The notes beneath the pieces are model-generated. The model made no database searches, had not been told where the DNA came from, and was given only the letters and a program-made list of their open reading frames with translations. The translations under genes were made by a program, and so were the position numbers. From assembly GCF_000425885.1 (NCBI RefSeq), contig NZ_AUEH01000027.1, positions 1-39,725 on the forward strand: a stretch of 39,725 nucleotides of DNA. The letters are read 5' to 3'. Each line of letters begins with the position of its first letter. Within the stretch, counting starts at the first letter, position 1. Positions 15,501-22,363 of the stretch are shown here, one piece after another. This DNA is from Schleiferilactobacillus harbinensis DSM 16991 (GTDB lineage Bacteria; Bacillota; Bacilli; Lactobacillales; Lactobacillaceae).

Positions 15501-17247
15501 TATCGCCAAGCGGCTTAAAAGCGCGCTCTGTGGATGTAGCTTTGCTGCCCAACCCACCCAGTGCTTCGGTTACATCGCTGAGTTGGCGGTGTGTTGCCAC
15601 AAACTTGGCGATTGAACTTGCCATCTTCACGAAACCAGTATTGGCACCACCGAATACTTTAGACATACCGCCTAAAACGGAATTTAGTGGCCCAAAAGCT
15701 GCTACTGCCAATGCAGTTTTGAGAATTACTTGCTGCGTCCCACTATCCAGTTCACTGAACTTATTGATTAAGTCCGTCAAGTTTTCAGTGATCGGCATCA
15801 ACGTTGGCAACAACTTTTGACCAAACGAAATTGCCAGCGCTTGGAGAGATGACTGGAATCGTTTAATTTTGTTGGCTTGCGTATCGTTCAACTGATCCGC
15901 GACCCGCTTGGTTGCACCGCCAGATTCGTTAGTAGCTTTCGTTAGTTCGCGCAGCTTCGTAGAACCATACTCTACTAATGCGTTCGCCGCTGATTGCTGC
16001 TGTTTCCCGAACGCTAATGCTAATGCGCGCCCACGCTCTGCCTTACTAGCATGTGCCGTACCCTTCTGGATGTCATCAATCAGCTGTGGAAGATTGTGTG
16101 AGTCTTCTTGTAACCGCTTGGCGCCAATTCCCATACTGCGGAATGCTTCATCCTGAGATTTGGTAGGCTTAATCAGACTGGTTAAAATACCCCGCAGTCC
16201 GGTACCAGCCTTCTGGCCTTCAATACCTTGCTGACTCAGCGCACCAATTGCCGCCGCTGTCTCCTGAACCGACAGGCCCAGAGAGTGAGCGACTGGTCCA
16301 ACGAAGGACATCGCTTCTGACAAGTCACCGAATCCGGCCGCTGTGGCATTTGCTGCATAGGTCAGTGAGTCAGCGACCAGCTGCGTATTCTTCATGGCAC
16401 CGGCTGTAGTCTTGCTTGTCAGCCCAAACTGTTCGACGATGGACGCCGTGGCCTGCATGACTGTACCCATACCCTCGCCGGATGCCTTAGTTGCGTTCAG
16501 AATAGATGGCATTGCGCCGATCACTTGGCTGGCATTATACCCACGCTTGACCAACTCGCTCATCGCGTCGTTGATTTCTGTAGTAGATAGGCCATATTGT
16601 TTCGACCACTTCAAACTTGAATCGCCTAACTGGTTTAATTGAGTCTTAAACCGTCCGGTAACCTTTTCACCGTTAGTTAAAAGTGGTCCTAAAGCGGCGA
16701 TTTGACTATTAAAGTCAATTGCAGACTTGGCCGCATAGCCCAGACCAGCTGCAATCGGAATTGTGAGGCCAGTAGTGGCTGCTTTTCCAATGCTGCTGAG
16801 CTTTGCGCCCACAGCCGTAGCTGCTGTGCCGACTTTATTCATAACACCAGTGATACCTTGTGTTTTTGTCTGTACAACAGCCAATTCACCAGCCGTTTTG
16901 CGCAGCTGACCTTGCAAAGAGTTCAGCTTAGCCGTGGCGTTCTGCAATTGGGTAGCATACTTCCCTGTAGCCCCTGTTGCTTCACCGAGTTTTGTGCGCG
17001 AGTTTTCAAATTGCTCTCGTTGCTTCTTAACTACTCCAGCCTGAGCTTCAATTGCCCGAGAAAGCCCAGTCATCTTTGTTTGCAATACCTGCGTCTGGTT
17101 TCCCCACGCGCTCATGAAACTCATGTTAGACTTCATTTCGGCCATAGCGTACTTGGCTTTTCGCTGGGCGCCTTGGAGTCCTTTACCGAACTCGCTATCA
17201 TCCAGGCCCAGCTCAATTATCATGCGGCCTAAAGGTTCATCTGCCAT
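12592..17247 (-). CDS. Tail tape measure protein
   Basis: 1551 residues, AAGGAGGG upstream of the ATG. It sets tail length and is ejected during DNA entry. N-terminal coiled coil (residues 1-130), then the conserved tape-measure domain (AAKSAIDFNSQIAALGPLL; LVKRGYNASQVIGAMPSIL; ASGEGMGTVMQATASIVEQFGL; LGLSVQETAAAIGALSQQGIEGQKAGTGLRGILTSL), about residues 170-390. Hydrophobic helices lie near 505-525 and 640-670 (VLGTALTPLGAGIGIATLAIGAGI), which may form the membrane channel. Residues 966-1175 are seven 30-residue repeats. Near 1290-1360 are two PNR-x-PD-(I/V)-N-(V/L)-NGH repeats. No peptidase motif is visible, and the length corresponds to a tail of typical siphophage size or longer. Confidence 0.93.
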   Translation of the reverse strand: MADEPLGRMIIELGLDDSEFGKGLQGAQRKAKYAMAEMKSNMSFMSAWGNQTQVLQTKMTGLSRAIEAQAGVVKKQREQFENSRTKLGEATGATGKYATQLQNATAKLNSLQGQLRKTAGELAVVQTKTQGITGVMNKVGTAATAVGAKLSSIGKAATTGLTIPIAAGLGYAAKSAIDFNSQIAALGPLLTNGEKVTGRFKTQLNQLGDSSLKWSKQYGLSTTEINDAMSELVKRGYNASQVIGAMPSILNATKASGEGMGTVMQATASIVEQFGLTSKTTAGAMKNTQLVADSLTYAANATAAGFGDLSEAMSFVGPVAHSLGLSVQETAAAIGALSQQGIEGQKAGTGLRGILTSLIKPTKSQDEAFRSMGIGAKRLQEDSHNLPQLIDDIQKGTAHASKAERGRALALAFGKQQQSAANALVEYGSTKLRELTKATNESGGATKRVADQLNDTQANKIKRFQSSLQALAISFGQKLLPTLMPITENLTDLINKFSELDSGTQQVILKTALAVAAFGPLNSVLGGMSKVFGGANTGFVKMASSIAKFVATHRQLSDVTEALGGLGSKATSTERAFKPLGDTVGKTVGKFTVSGSAASAAGDKLGEAANVATKAGGSFTLFGKALTVSAGEAGVLGTALTPLGAGIGIATLAIGAGITAWELWGKQAYQSSVETDSWGTSVGRTADSSLRKFQNFNTEASQALAGFSTSAKASAKEASDAFASMYRTIHQSSKDTNSQLQKSLNELPSSVRQYLQGGINEQKKANNQAVAEASQVAKNVNSIRVKASKENRDLTADESQYILNGQKRMNDLEVATLNVSAAKKKTILRTLNGDIKGLNKDQLFDSFNSLSQGLEKENQKYAQQKSIIEDLYNNGKISADKYASAMRLLDDNHSQMTDQMVANLYKLMKATGDNSGQIERSFKAMGVSMGQVKDALRNTAKTGSTSLNNIADTASKMSSTAKKAGETWNSIVLDPKTGEVKTNLQKVLNDTAKTDAGWKKLRFAAKNAKISSNVRAEIGIAAIENGRWEHLSWSDKYAMIRNNADATMVQVLETNGKWNTLTFKQKEAIISAKGGKELSDAVFQAGIWNSLNLKDIEAMVTTKGVSSFIDALDKMKIWQGLTPKEQLAIVQTKGTAGLADLILKYGGWQRLPDTEKKVLMNDSQFMAELQRAAESGNSFAAKELLKIIGADNTGFNQGMSNANAAANSFGKTPAKKPIDADTKPLDTKFKNLLSPNYFGSKSATVPVDANTANADSKIKQTKANAGGKVTLKVDPKNSIETISSVASAIKKVPNRKPDINVNGHDSKSKAEGIHRAIKGIPNRNPDVNLNGHGSREKAAGIRDTIRQIPVRKDSDIYITTHKTTITETRHKRAGGDDNFVGGDAIVNDQKGSTFRELIHLPNGRAFIPRGRNVLLRNLPKATKIVPAPTTAKMFQGLPQFANGLNIPANATPVRIVRDLTDRIADSGTNGLSIAQSIVAGNTDNNNGKLIDEMVKANSMLQYIITLLTPMSSGSDAPAPINTNQVLRALASALGPYSHYISANSKRTGGLI
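13723..14352 (-). repeat. Seven tandem 30-residue (90-bp) repeats in the tape measure gene
   Basis: Units begin ETWNSIV, AGWKKLR, GRWEHLS, GKWNTLT, GIWNSLN, KIWQGLT and GGWQRLP at exact 30-residue spacing. Trp at position 3 is invariant, Leu or Ile follows at position 6, and the middle has a pattern like K-x-A-(I/M)-(I/V). The DNA has diverged, so these are old repeats. Confidence 0.85.
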
Positions 17248-17261
17248 AATCGCCCTCCTTC

Positions 17262-17770
17262 CTATAAAGACTTAACGAAGTCAGCCAACGGAATCGGTTC
17301 TGTCTTGCCGTTAGGTTTCTTCGCTGTACTGGCATCCAGCACGCCGATCAATGTGTCGTAGTCCGTTTGGAGCACATCATTAATGGAGTACCCCGGCAAC
17401 CCGGTGACTACTGTATTTACCAGCTTGTAGATGCTTTTCTTGTATTCGCCGTAGGTTATTCCTCCGCCTTCGGCGTTTCGGAGTTTGGGTCTGTGAGACC
17501 CATAACTTCGTTAATTAAGCTGTCAACTACTGTCAATCCTTCGCGTGCATCAACGCCCTGCAGAATGGCTTTGGCTGTGACTTCTTTTGCGTCGAATAAA
17601 CTGGCCACATATTCTAACTTGGCTGTGATCCATTCCACTTCGGTGTTGTAGTCACTGGCCCGGTCGTTCAAATCAGCCGCATCAAGTGTTTTCTGTAACG
17701 GTACGAAGTTCTGCGTGTACGTCTGTGTCTCACCATTCTTGTCCCGCAAAGTAATCTTCAAAGGTTTCAC
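17262..17770 (-). CDS. GT: frameshifted tail assembly chaperone
   Basis: Predicted -1 frameshift product of the G gene: 96 residues of G, then 73 residues read from 17483 to the TAG at 17262 (LRNAEGGGITYGEYKKSI, ending ADFVKSL). The downstream frame has no usable start codon or separate ribosome binding site but is clearly coding in style (IYKLVNTVVTGLPGYSINDVL, YDTLIGVLDA), the usual form of the T part before the tape measure gene. GT and G hold the tape measure in solution and recruit the tail tube protein. Total about 169 residues. Confidence 0.8.
17456..17770 (-). CDS. G: tail assembly chaperone
   Basis: 104 residues from a GTG at 17770, which has GGAGG 7 nt upstream; reading frames starting further upstream lack a site. 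Begins VKPLKITLRDKNGETQTYTQNFVP, contains DLNDRASDYNTEVEWITAKLEYVASLFD, and ends LTDPNSETPKAEE. Pattern and place between the major tail protein and the tape measure gene fit the G component of the G/GT pair. Not part of the virion in related phages. Confidence 0.85.
   Translation of the reverse strand: MKPLKITLRDKNGETQTYTQNFVPLQKTLDAADLNDRASDYNTEVEWITAKLEYVASLFDAKEVTAKAILQGVDAREGLTVVDSLINEVMGLTDPNSETPKAEE
17483..17489 (-). promoter_or_regulatory. -1 ribosomal frameshift slippery heptamer CCCAAAC
   Basis: In the G frame the site reads C CCA AAC (codons Asp-Pro-Asn), a perfect X XXY YYZ heptamer within the short window where G and the -1 frame are both open (the -1 frame is closed upstream by a TAA). 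GGCGGAGGA lies downstream near 17456-17470. Confidence 0.8.
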
Positions 17771-17881
17771 TATTTGTCCTCCATTCAGCCGCCCGGTTGC
17801 CCGCACTGTTTATTTCGTTGGCGACTATTCATCTTTGTTAAGCTACCGCTTTCGGCGCATTGGTTACGCCAGACGGGGCCA

Positions 17882-18517
17882 TTATTTTGACGGTGTTGGT
17901 GTCACTGCTGGTGCCGGTGCTGGTGTCGTTGCTTCCTTTAACACTTGACCGCGAATCTTCTTAATGGTATCAGCATCAGAACCAATGTACTTAGCTACAT
18001 ACTCGCCGTTCTGATCCCCATCATCTGTGGAAGCAGCCGCAGAAAATGTAAAGCTGTCGGCGTCCGGCTTGAATGTTTCGCTCGGGTCCAGAGTTTTAGC
18101 TTCTTCTTTGTCCTTAGCGAACTTACCCCGGAAGAAACCAAGTTGGACCACATCGCCTTGCAAGTCTTTAGCTTCCAGTAATACACCGCAATACGGTGCA
18201 CTGGTGTCGCTGCCGACATATACAATTTCCTTGCCGTCCTCACCAACCGTCTTTTGGCCCAAAATACGAGCCTCATCAAGATGCGGAATATCCAACAGTC
18301 CAAAGGCAACTGATACGTTGCCTACACCCTGCTGAGAAATGTAATATTCAATATCTGAACCGGCTACCTTGGTTGCATCCTTAGACAGGCCGCTTACTTC
18401 CGCAGATACCGTTGCCCCAGCGTTGGCTTTACCTTCAATTACTACCGGCTTGCCGTCCGGCAAACCATCAGCCGTAAAAGGCTGAATCGTCGCGCGCTTA
18501 AATCCTACTAAAGTCAT
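17882..18517 (-). CDS. Major tail (tube) protein
   Basis: 211 residues, GAGAGGAG upstream of the ATG. Pattern MTLVGFKRATIQPF, VASGDIEYYISQQGVG-like region, GLLDIPHLDEARILGQ, GVLLEAKDLQGDVVQLGFFRGKFAKD and TFKPDADSFTFSA is that of the phi13/TP901-type tail tube family. It polymerises into the tail tube. The C-terminus is Thr/Pro/Ala-rich (TTPAPAPAVTPTPSK), like a linker to an Ig-like domain that is absent here. The stop is preceded by TCAAAA and the -1 frame continues for 15 codons, as in the capsid gene. Confidence 0.88.
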   Translation of the reverse strand: MTLVGFKRATIQPFTADGLPDGKPVVIEGKANAGATVSAEVSGLSKDATKVAGSDIEYYISQQGVGNVSVAFGLLDIPHLDEARILGQKTVGEDGKEIVYVGSDTSAPYCGVLLEAKDLQGDVVQLGFFRGKFAKDKEEAKTLDPSETFKPDADSFTFSAAASTDDGDQNGEYVAKYIGSDADTIKKIRGQVLKEATTPAPAPAVTPTPSK

Positions 18518-18532
18518 TAAATTGACTCCTCT

Positions 18533-18919
18533 CTAATAATCCGTGTCGTAAATTTTAGTGTTACCCCGGTACCTTCGGGCATCGACGGACCAGCCGTTGC
18601 CCAGCTGTTCATCCAGCCCACCAGTCATCTGGGCAAACAAATAGCCCGCCATCACTTGCTGCACGTAATGTTGGGCTTCCTTCAGTTCTTTTCTGTTTGG
18701 ACCCTCTACATTGACCTGGTAAGTAAATTGCCAAGCCAATACGTCGTCGCTGCCACCTGTGCTCCCCTCTGGTGGGCCAAGTGGTGTAATGACGATCCGT
18801 AAAGACTGATGATTTGCAGACTGTGGAAAATCATATTTATAAATACGATCCCCGGCCAGCTCAGCCAGCCGCGGGTGAGCCCGAATAGCTCCATACATAA
18901 TATCGAGCATGTCTTTCAT
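18533..18919 (-). CDS. DUF806-family tail terminator/completion protein
   Basis: 128 residues. MKDMLDIMYGAIRAHPRLAELAGDRIYKYDFPQ, then LRIVITPLGPPEGS, WQFTYQVNVEGPNRKELKEAQHYVQQVM fits DUF806, a tail-terminator-like family of lactic phages located between the gp10-like protein and the major tail protein. It probably caps the tail tube. The ATG overlaps the preceding stop (ATGA), showing translational coupling. Confidence 0.8.
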   Translation of the reverse strand: MKDMLDIMYGAIRAHPRLAELAGDRIYKYDFPQSANHQSLRIVITPLGPPEGSTGGSDDVLAWQFTYQVNVEGPNRKELKEAQHYVQQVMAGYLFAQMTGGLDEQLGNGWSVDARRYRGNTKIYDTDY

Positions 18920-19350
18920 AGGAGTTTCTTCAGCTCCTCTCGCTGAATGTTCATTGCTGGTTGTTTGATGGCGTCATAAGTGGCCTGAATTTTACCCATG
19001 CCCTTCGGCGAATAGGTTTTATGCCAGCGCGTATAGCCGAACTCATTCAAGTGGACTAATCGCCAGCGTTCCATCGCGCCACCCTTCCAGCCGATGTTCA
19101 CCGACCGGACGCTGCCACGCATGCGTGCTTTACCAGCAGCCACTTCAATCTTCGTTTCACCAGTTGCTCCGGTTCGGCTGTTGACGTAACTGTAGGTTCC
19201 GACTGACTTTTTTAGCTCTTCTTCAACGTATTCGGCAGCCTTATTGAGTGCTGCGTTTTCGTATCGAGACAAGCGCCCCGGTGAGAACTTAGCTCTCATC
19301 TTTGCCAACGTTTCGTCCATCCCGGTAATCCGGGTATCATGCAGCACCAT
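18916..19350 (-). CDS. HK97 gp10-like tail component
   Basis: About 144 residues from the ATG at 19350 (GGGTGGTGA upstream); an earlier GTG at 19362 is possible. ARYENAALNKAAEYVEEELKKSV-like N-terminal helix, a Gly-rich beta region (GKARMRGSVRSVNIGWKGG) and RWRLVHLNEFGYTRWHKTYSPKGMGKIQATYDAIK, the family signature. Forms part of the head-tail junction or tail completion. Overlaps both neighbours. Confidence 0.85.
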   Translation of the reverse strand: MVLHDTRITGMDETLAKMRAKFSPGRLSRYENAALNKAAEYVEEELKKSVGTYSYVNSRTGATGETKIEVAAGKARMRGSVRSVNIGWKGGAMERWRLVHLNEFGYTRWHKTYSPKGMGKIQATYDAIKQPAMNIQREELKKLL

Positions 19351-19771
19351 CGGAATCACCACCCTGGGGGTTGCTCAGGACTAATACCAGGAAACTGTCG
19401 TCTGAAAAGTCCAAACGCACATCGGTAATGTCCCAAATCTTGTCCTTGTACCGATAATCGTCAATATAAACAGCGTGCTTATCCACTGTCGGCAGAAACT
19501 CACCGCGTGTGTCCCGAATCCGAATCGTCACGCCTTCAGTACGGTCATGAGTAGAGAGAATGAGCGTGTCCTTCTGGCTTGGTGCGTAGACTTGAGCATA
19601 AGTGGAGAACACCATTTTCGTTGGCATGTCGCCCGGTTCACCATCTGCATTTGGCGTCAGTTCCATAAAGTCCACCGGGATTCGTAAATCACCCGATCCG
19701 GTTTTCTTCTTTTTGAACGTCGGCGCACCAGAATAGTAATTAACGTATGCTGCCTGCTTGCCTTTACTCAT
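19337..19771 (-). CDS. Phage head closure / head-tail adaptor protein
   Basis: 144 residues from MSKGKQAAYVNYYSG. PVDFMELTPNADGEPGD, QVYAPSQKDTLILSTHDRTEGVTIRIRD and YIDDYRYKDKIWDITDVRLDFSDDSFLVL follow the Phage_H_T_join pattern (SPP1 gp16-like stopper). It closes the portal channel after packaging. The ATG overlaps the end of the preceding gene; the ribosome binding site is weak and translation is probably coupled. Confidence 0.8.
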   Translation of the reverse strand: MSKGKQAAYVNYYSGAPTFKKKKTGSGDLRIPVDFMELTPNADGEPGDMPTKMVFSTYAQVYAPSQKDTLILSTHDRTEGVTIRIRDTRGEFLPTVDKHAVYIDDYRYKDKIWDITDVRLDFSDDSFLVLVLSNPQGGDSDGAA

Positions 19772-20060
19772 TGTCTTGGTCCGGCACCCCCTCGTAGTTC
19801 TCAATTGCCAGATTCATCAGCATAGATTGGAAGTTGGCATCAAACCATTCCAATTGATCGTTATACGCGTACCGTGCCCGCTGATAGACTAGCTCAACCA
19901 CCCGCTTATCGGTCAAAGCCTTGTCGTTAGTGATCGCCATGACCGCCGCTGCCGACGTTTCCAGCAATCCCCGCAGATACGGGTCCTCTCGGCTGTGGGT
20001 GATGTGCATGTGTGCCTTGAATTCGGCCACCATTTCGTCTGTAATTAGCGATTCAGCCAT
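19764..20060 (-). CDS. Head-tail connector protein (gp6/gp15-like)
   Basis: 98 residues, GGAGGTGA upstream of the ATG. Helical: EMVAEFKAHMHITHSREDPYLRGLLETSAAAVMAITN, LVYQRARYAYNDQLEWFDANFQSMLMNLAI, matching the QLRG-type adaptor family of HK97-like phages, which binds below the portal. First of four small connector genes after the capsid gene. Confidence 0.85.
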   Translation of the reverse strand: MAESLITDEMVAEFKAHMHITHSREDPYLRGLLETSAAAVMAITNDKALTDKRVVELVYQRARYAYNDQLEWFDANFQSMLMNLAIENYEGVPDQDNE

Positions 20061-20136
20061 TTACATCACCTCCGCTACTCGGCTGAAATACTGGCCCCGC
20101 CATTATCGGAAGCCGATTTTACCGCCGACGGGGATA

Positions 20137-21339
20137 CTATTTTGACGCCGGCTTGGTGGTCGGTGCAGCGGGTGTCGTACCCGGTGCAGTCAGGTTCAAG
20201 TCATATACCGCAGAAGAATTGTTGTCCCGGGCCTTGCCGTAGAAGAATTGCTTAGCAGTCCACAGAGTGGCATCCTGCATCGCCAGAGTTTGGTCAAACT
20301 GGGCAATCTTCATGTCCCCGCCTTGGAACGCATCGTAACGGCCCTTGACAAACACCGTCACCTTGTTATCCGGTTGATATACTGATTCCACAATGGTGAT
20401 GCCAAACGGATAGCTTGTAACGAACTGCCCGTTCTGATTCTGGATGGCAAACTGAGCTTCAACCATTAAGTGATCGCCGGGTGACATGACAAAAATGGTG
20501 TTGCCAGAAGCAACTACCGGCTTGCCATTAACATCCACAGACAGTGCCTTGATTGCCTTAGCAATCTCCATGGCTGCCGTCTTAGAATCGCCAAATGTCA
20601 ACGTACCAGCGGATGCCTTTTCAGCATACGTTACTACGCCGTCTACATCGGCAGTACCCTTTGTCAAATCCCGATTAAGACCGACAGGCTTGTGCGCGCC
20701 ATCGCCCAACAGAAATGCTTGTTCCGCCGCAACCGCAAAGGCTTCCCGCAACTGAGTGATGACGTAAGTCTTAAGATAGCTAGGACCATAATCCAGCAAG
20801 TCATTAGGCAGCACAACAAAGCCGGTCAGCTTGTTCTGCATGGCCTCTTCCTTGCCGAACTTGGCATCCAGTTGGCCCTTGATTTCGCCCATGAAGTCGC
20901 CCCAAACGGCAACTCCGGACTGGCTGGACTTCAAGAACTTCAGGCGCACACCGTTGTTCTGAAGGCCGATAACACCCAACAGTGGATGAGCCTGAGTCAT
21001 GCCGTCAAAAATGCGATCCACAATTGACTTCGGCACCAATACATCAACGGATTCCTTGCTCTTGGTGTCGGTATCCGTCTTAATATCGTTGTAGAACTTA
21101 ATCTCTTGTTGAGTCAGCGTCTGGTCGTCAGCCTTGGCCTTCAGGAAGTCCTCAGTCTTTAAGTCGACCTGTTTCTTGATGAAGTCCATAGAATCGCCAG
21201 ACAGTGCATTCATCATTTCGCCGAACGCAGCAGATTGTGCGTCGGCATCTCCGCCCTTCTTAGCGAGCTCGGCATAAGCCTTTTGCTTTGCTTCAAAGTT
21301 GACGAACTTCACATTATCGTCACCGAATTTAATCGTCAT
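20137..21339 (-). CDS. HK97-fold major capsid protein
   Basis: 400 residues. N-terminal helical scaffold-like delta domain (about 1-100, coiled coil), then the HK97 fold: SVDVLVPKSIVDRIFDGMTQAHPLLG, SGVAVWGDFMGEIKGQLDAKFGKEEAMQNKLTGFVVLPNDLLD, VAAEQAFLLGDGAHKPVGL, FVMSPGDHLMVEAQ, KVTVFVKGRYDAFQGGDMKI. The N-terminal part is expected to be removed by the protease encoded just upstream. The C-terminal tail is Pro/Thr/Ala-rich (TTPAAPTTKPASK). The stop follows TCAAAA, and the -1 frame stays open for 21 codons, see findings. Overlaps the protease gene by 11 bp. Confidence 0.93.
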   Translation of the reverse strand: MTIKFGDDNVKFVNFEAKQKAYAELAKKGGDADAQSAAFGEMMNALSGDSMDFIKKQVDLKTEDFLKAKADDQTLTQQEIKFYNDIKTDTDTKSKESVDVLVPKSIVDRIFDGMTQAHPLLGVIGLQNNGVRLKFLKSSQSGVAVWGDFMGEIKGQLDAKFGKEEAMQNKLTGFVVLPNDLLDYGPSYLKTYVITQLREAFAVAAEQAFLLGDGAHKPVGLNRDLTKGTADVDGVVTYAEKASAGTLTFGDSKTAAMEIAKAIKALSVDVNGKPVVASGNTIFVMSPGDHLMVEAQFAIQNQNGQFVTSYPFGITIVESVYQPDNKVTVFVKGRYDAFQGGDMKIAQFDQTLAMQDATLWTAKQFFYGKARDNNSSAVYDLNLTAPGTTPAAPTTKPASK

Positions 21340-22363
21340 TTAATTGCCCTCCTTGAGCATTGAAAAAGAAGTCGTGCCACTCGGCAGACTCTTTAGATTT
21401 CTTGATTTGTTCTTTCAGTTCTTCGATTTGAGCTAACAGTTCAGTGCTCGACTGTGCACTGGATTGTTCATCCTCACTAACAGTAATTACCGCCGGCTTG
21501 CTGGTGCCATTATCGCCATCAGTTTGAGTGATCCGCAGCTCATCGCCAGCCTTCAGCCCTTTAATCGTAAAGCTGACCTTGCCGGCATCGTCGGCCTTAC
21601 TTTCGGCCACCTGCTTACCGTCCTTGTTGTCGGCCTTGATGTAGGCGTTCGGCTTAGCCGTTCCTGTAACCGTCGTCGTCCCCCCACTAATTTTAGCGGC
21701 GAGAGATGGCGGTGTGGGTTTGCTCGGCTGAGCGTTCAGCATTGCTTCACGACCAGCCTGTAAAGCAGCCAGACTCAACATGCCATCCGTGTCTGCTGAC
21801 GCAGTGAGTAATACCTTTGCAGCATCCTGGTCTTCATCGAACATGATTGAATCTGCAAAGTGCTTCTCAACTGCTTGCTTAGCATTCAGCCAAGTTTCGT
21901 CATTCATCATTTTCAACACTTCCGACTGATCTAATCCGGTCTTCGCGGAATAGGCACTTGCAAGCGACTGGTTCATGCTTTTCAGCAATTTTGCCACGTG
22001 CTCGTGGTCCCGATCATCACCAAACTTGTCCGCCGATACGTTGTGGATCATCATTTGTGCTACTGGTGACATCACTACCTCATCGCCAGCCATCGCAATG
22101 ATGGAAGCCGCAGAAGCCGCTTGGCCAACAACGTTCACCTTGACGTGACCCGGATAGTTGCGCAGTGCTGTGTAAATCTCAGACCCTGCATCCACGATCC
22201 CGCCACCAGAGTTAATGTTTACCTCAATATCGCTGTTGTCTTCCGGCAACTCACTCATAAATTTACTAGGATATGTCGCTGATTTTTTGAAGAAGTCGTA
22301 TACCGGCCCCATGTCATCATTCACGATTGTTCCCTTGACGTTCATCGTTTTCGTTGTCATCAC
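21329..22363 (-). CDS. ClpP-like (S14) prohead protease with an added Ig-like domain
   Basis: 344 residues. Residues 8-190 are the ClpP/S14 fold: VNINSGGGIVDAGSEIYTAL, GQAASAASIIAMAGD with nucleophile Ser near 84, and MMIHNVS with His near 107; an Asp follows. It cleaves the capsid precursor. Residues about 222-295 (GTTTVTGTAKPNAYIKADNKDG ... AGKVSFTIKGLKAGDELRI) are a bacterial Ig-like domain, unusual in this enzyme. The last 50 residues form an acidic coiled coil that may act as scaffold. The exact start is unsettled (GTG 22363, ATG 22360 or a later ATG); the gene begins inside the portal gene. Confidence 0.88.
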   Translation of the reverse strand: MMTTKTMNVKGTIVNDDMGPVYDFFKKSATYPSKFMSELPEDNSDIEVNINSGGGIVDAGSEIYTALRNYPGHVKVNVVGQAASAASIIAMAGDEVVMSPVAQMMIHNVSADKFGDDRDHEHVAKLLKSMNQSLASAYSAKTGLDQSEVLKMMNDETWLNAKQAVEKHFADSIMFDEDQDAAKVLLTASADTDGMLSLAALQAGREAMLNAQPSKPTPPSLAAKISGGTTTVTGTAKPNAYIKADNKDGKQVAESKADDAGKVSFTIKGLKAGDELRITQTDGDNGTSKPAVITVSEDEQSSAQSSTELLAQIEELKEQIKKSKESAEWHDFFFNAQGGQLNDD

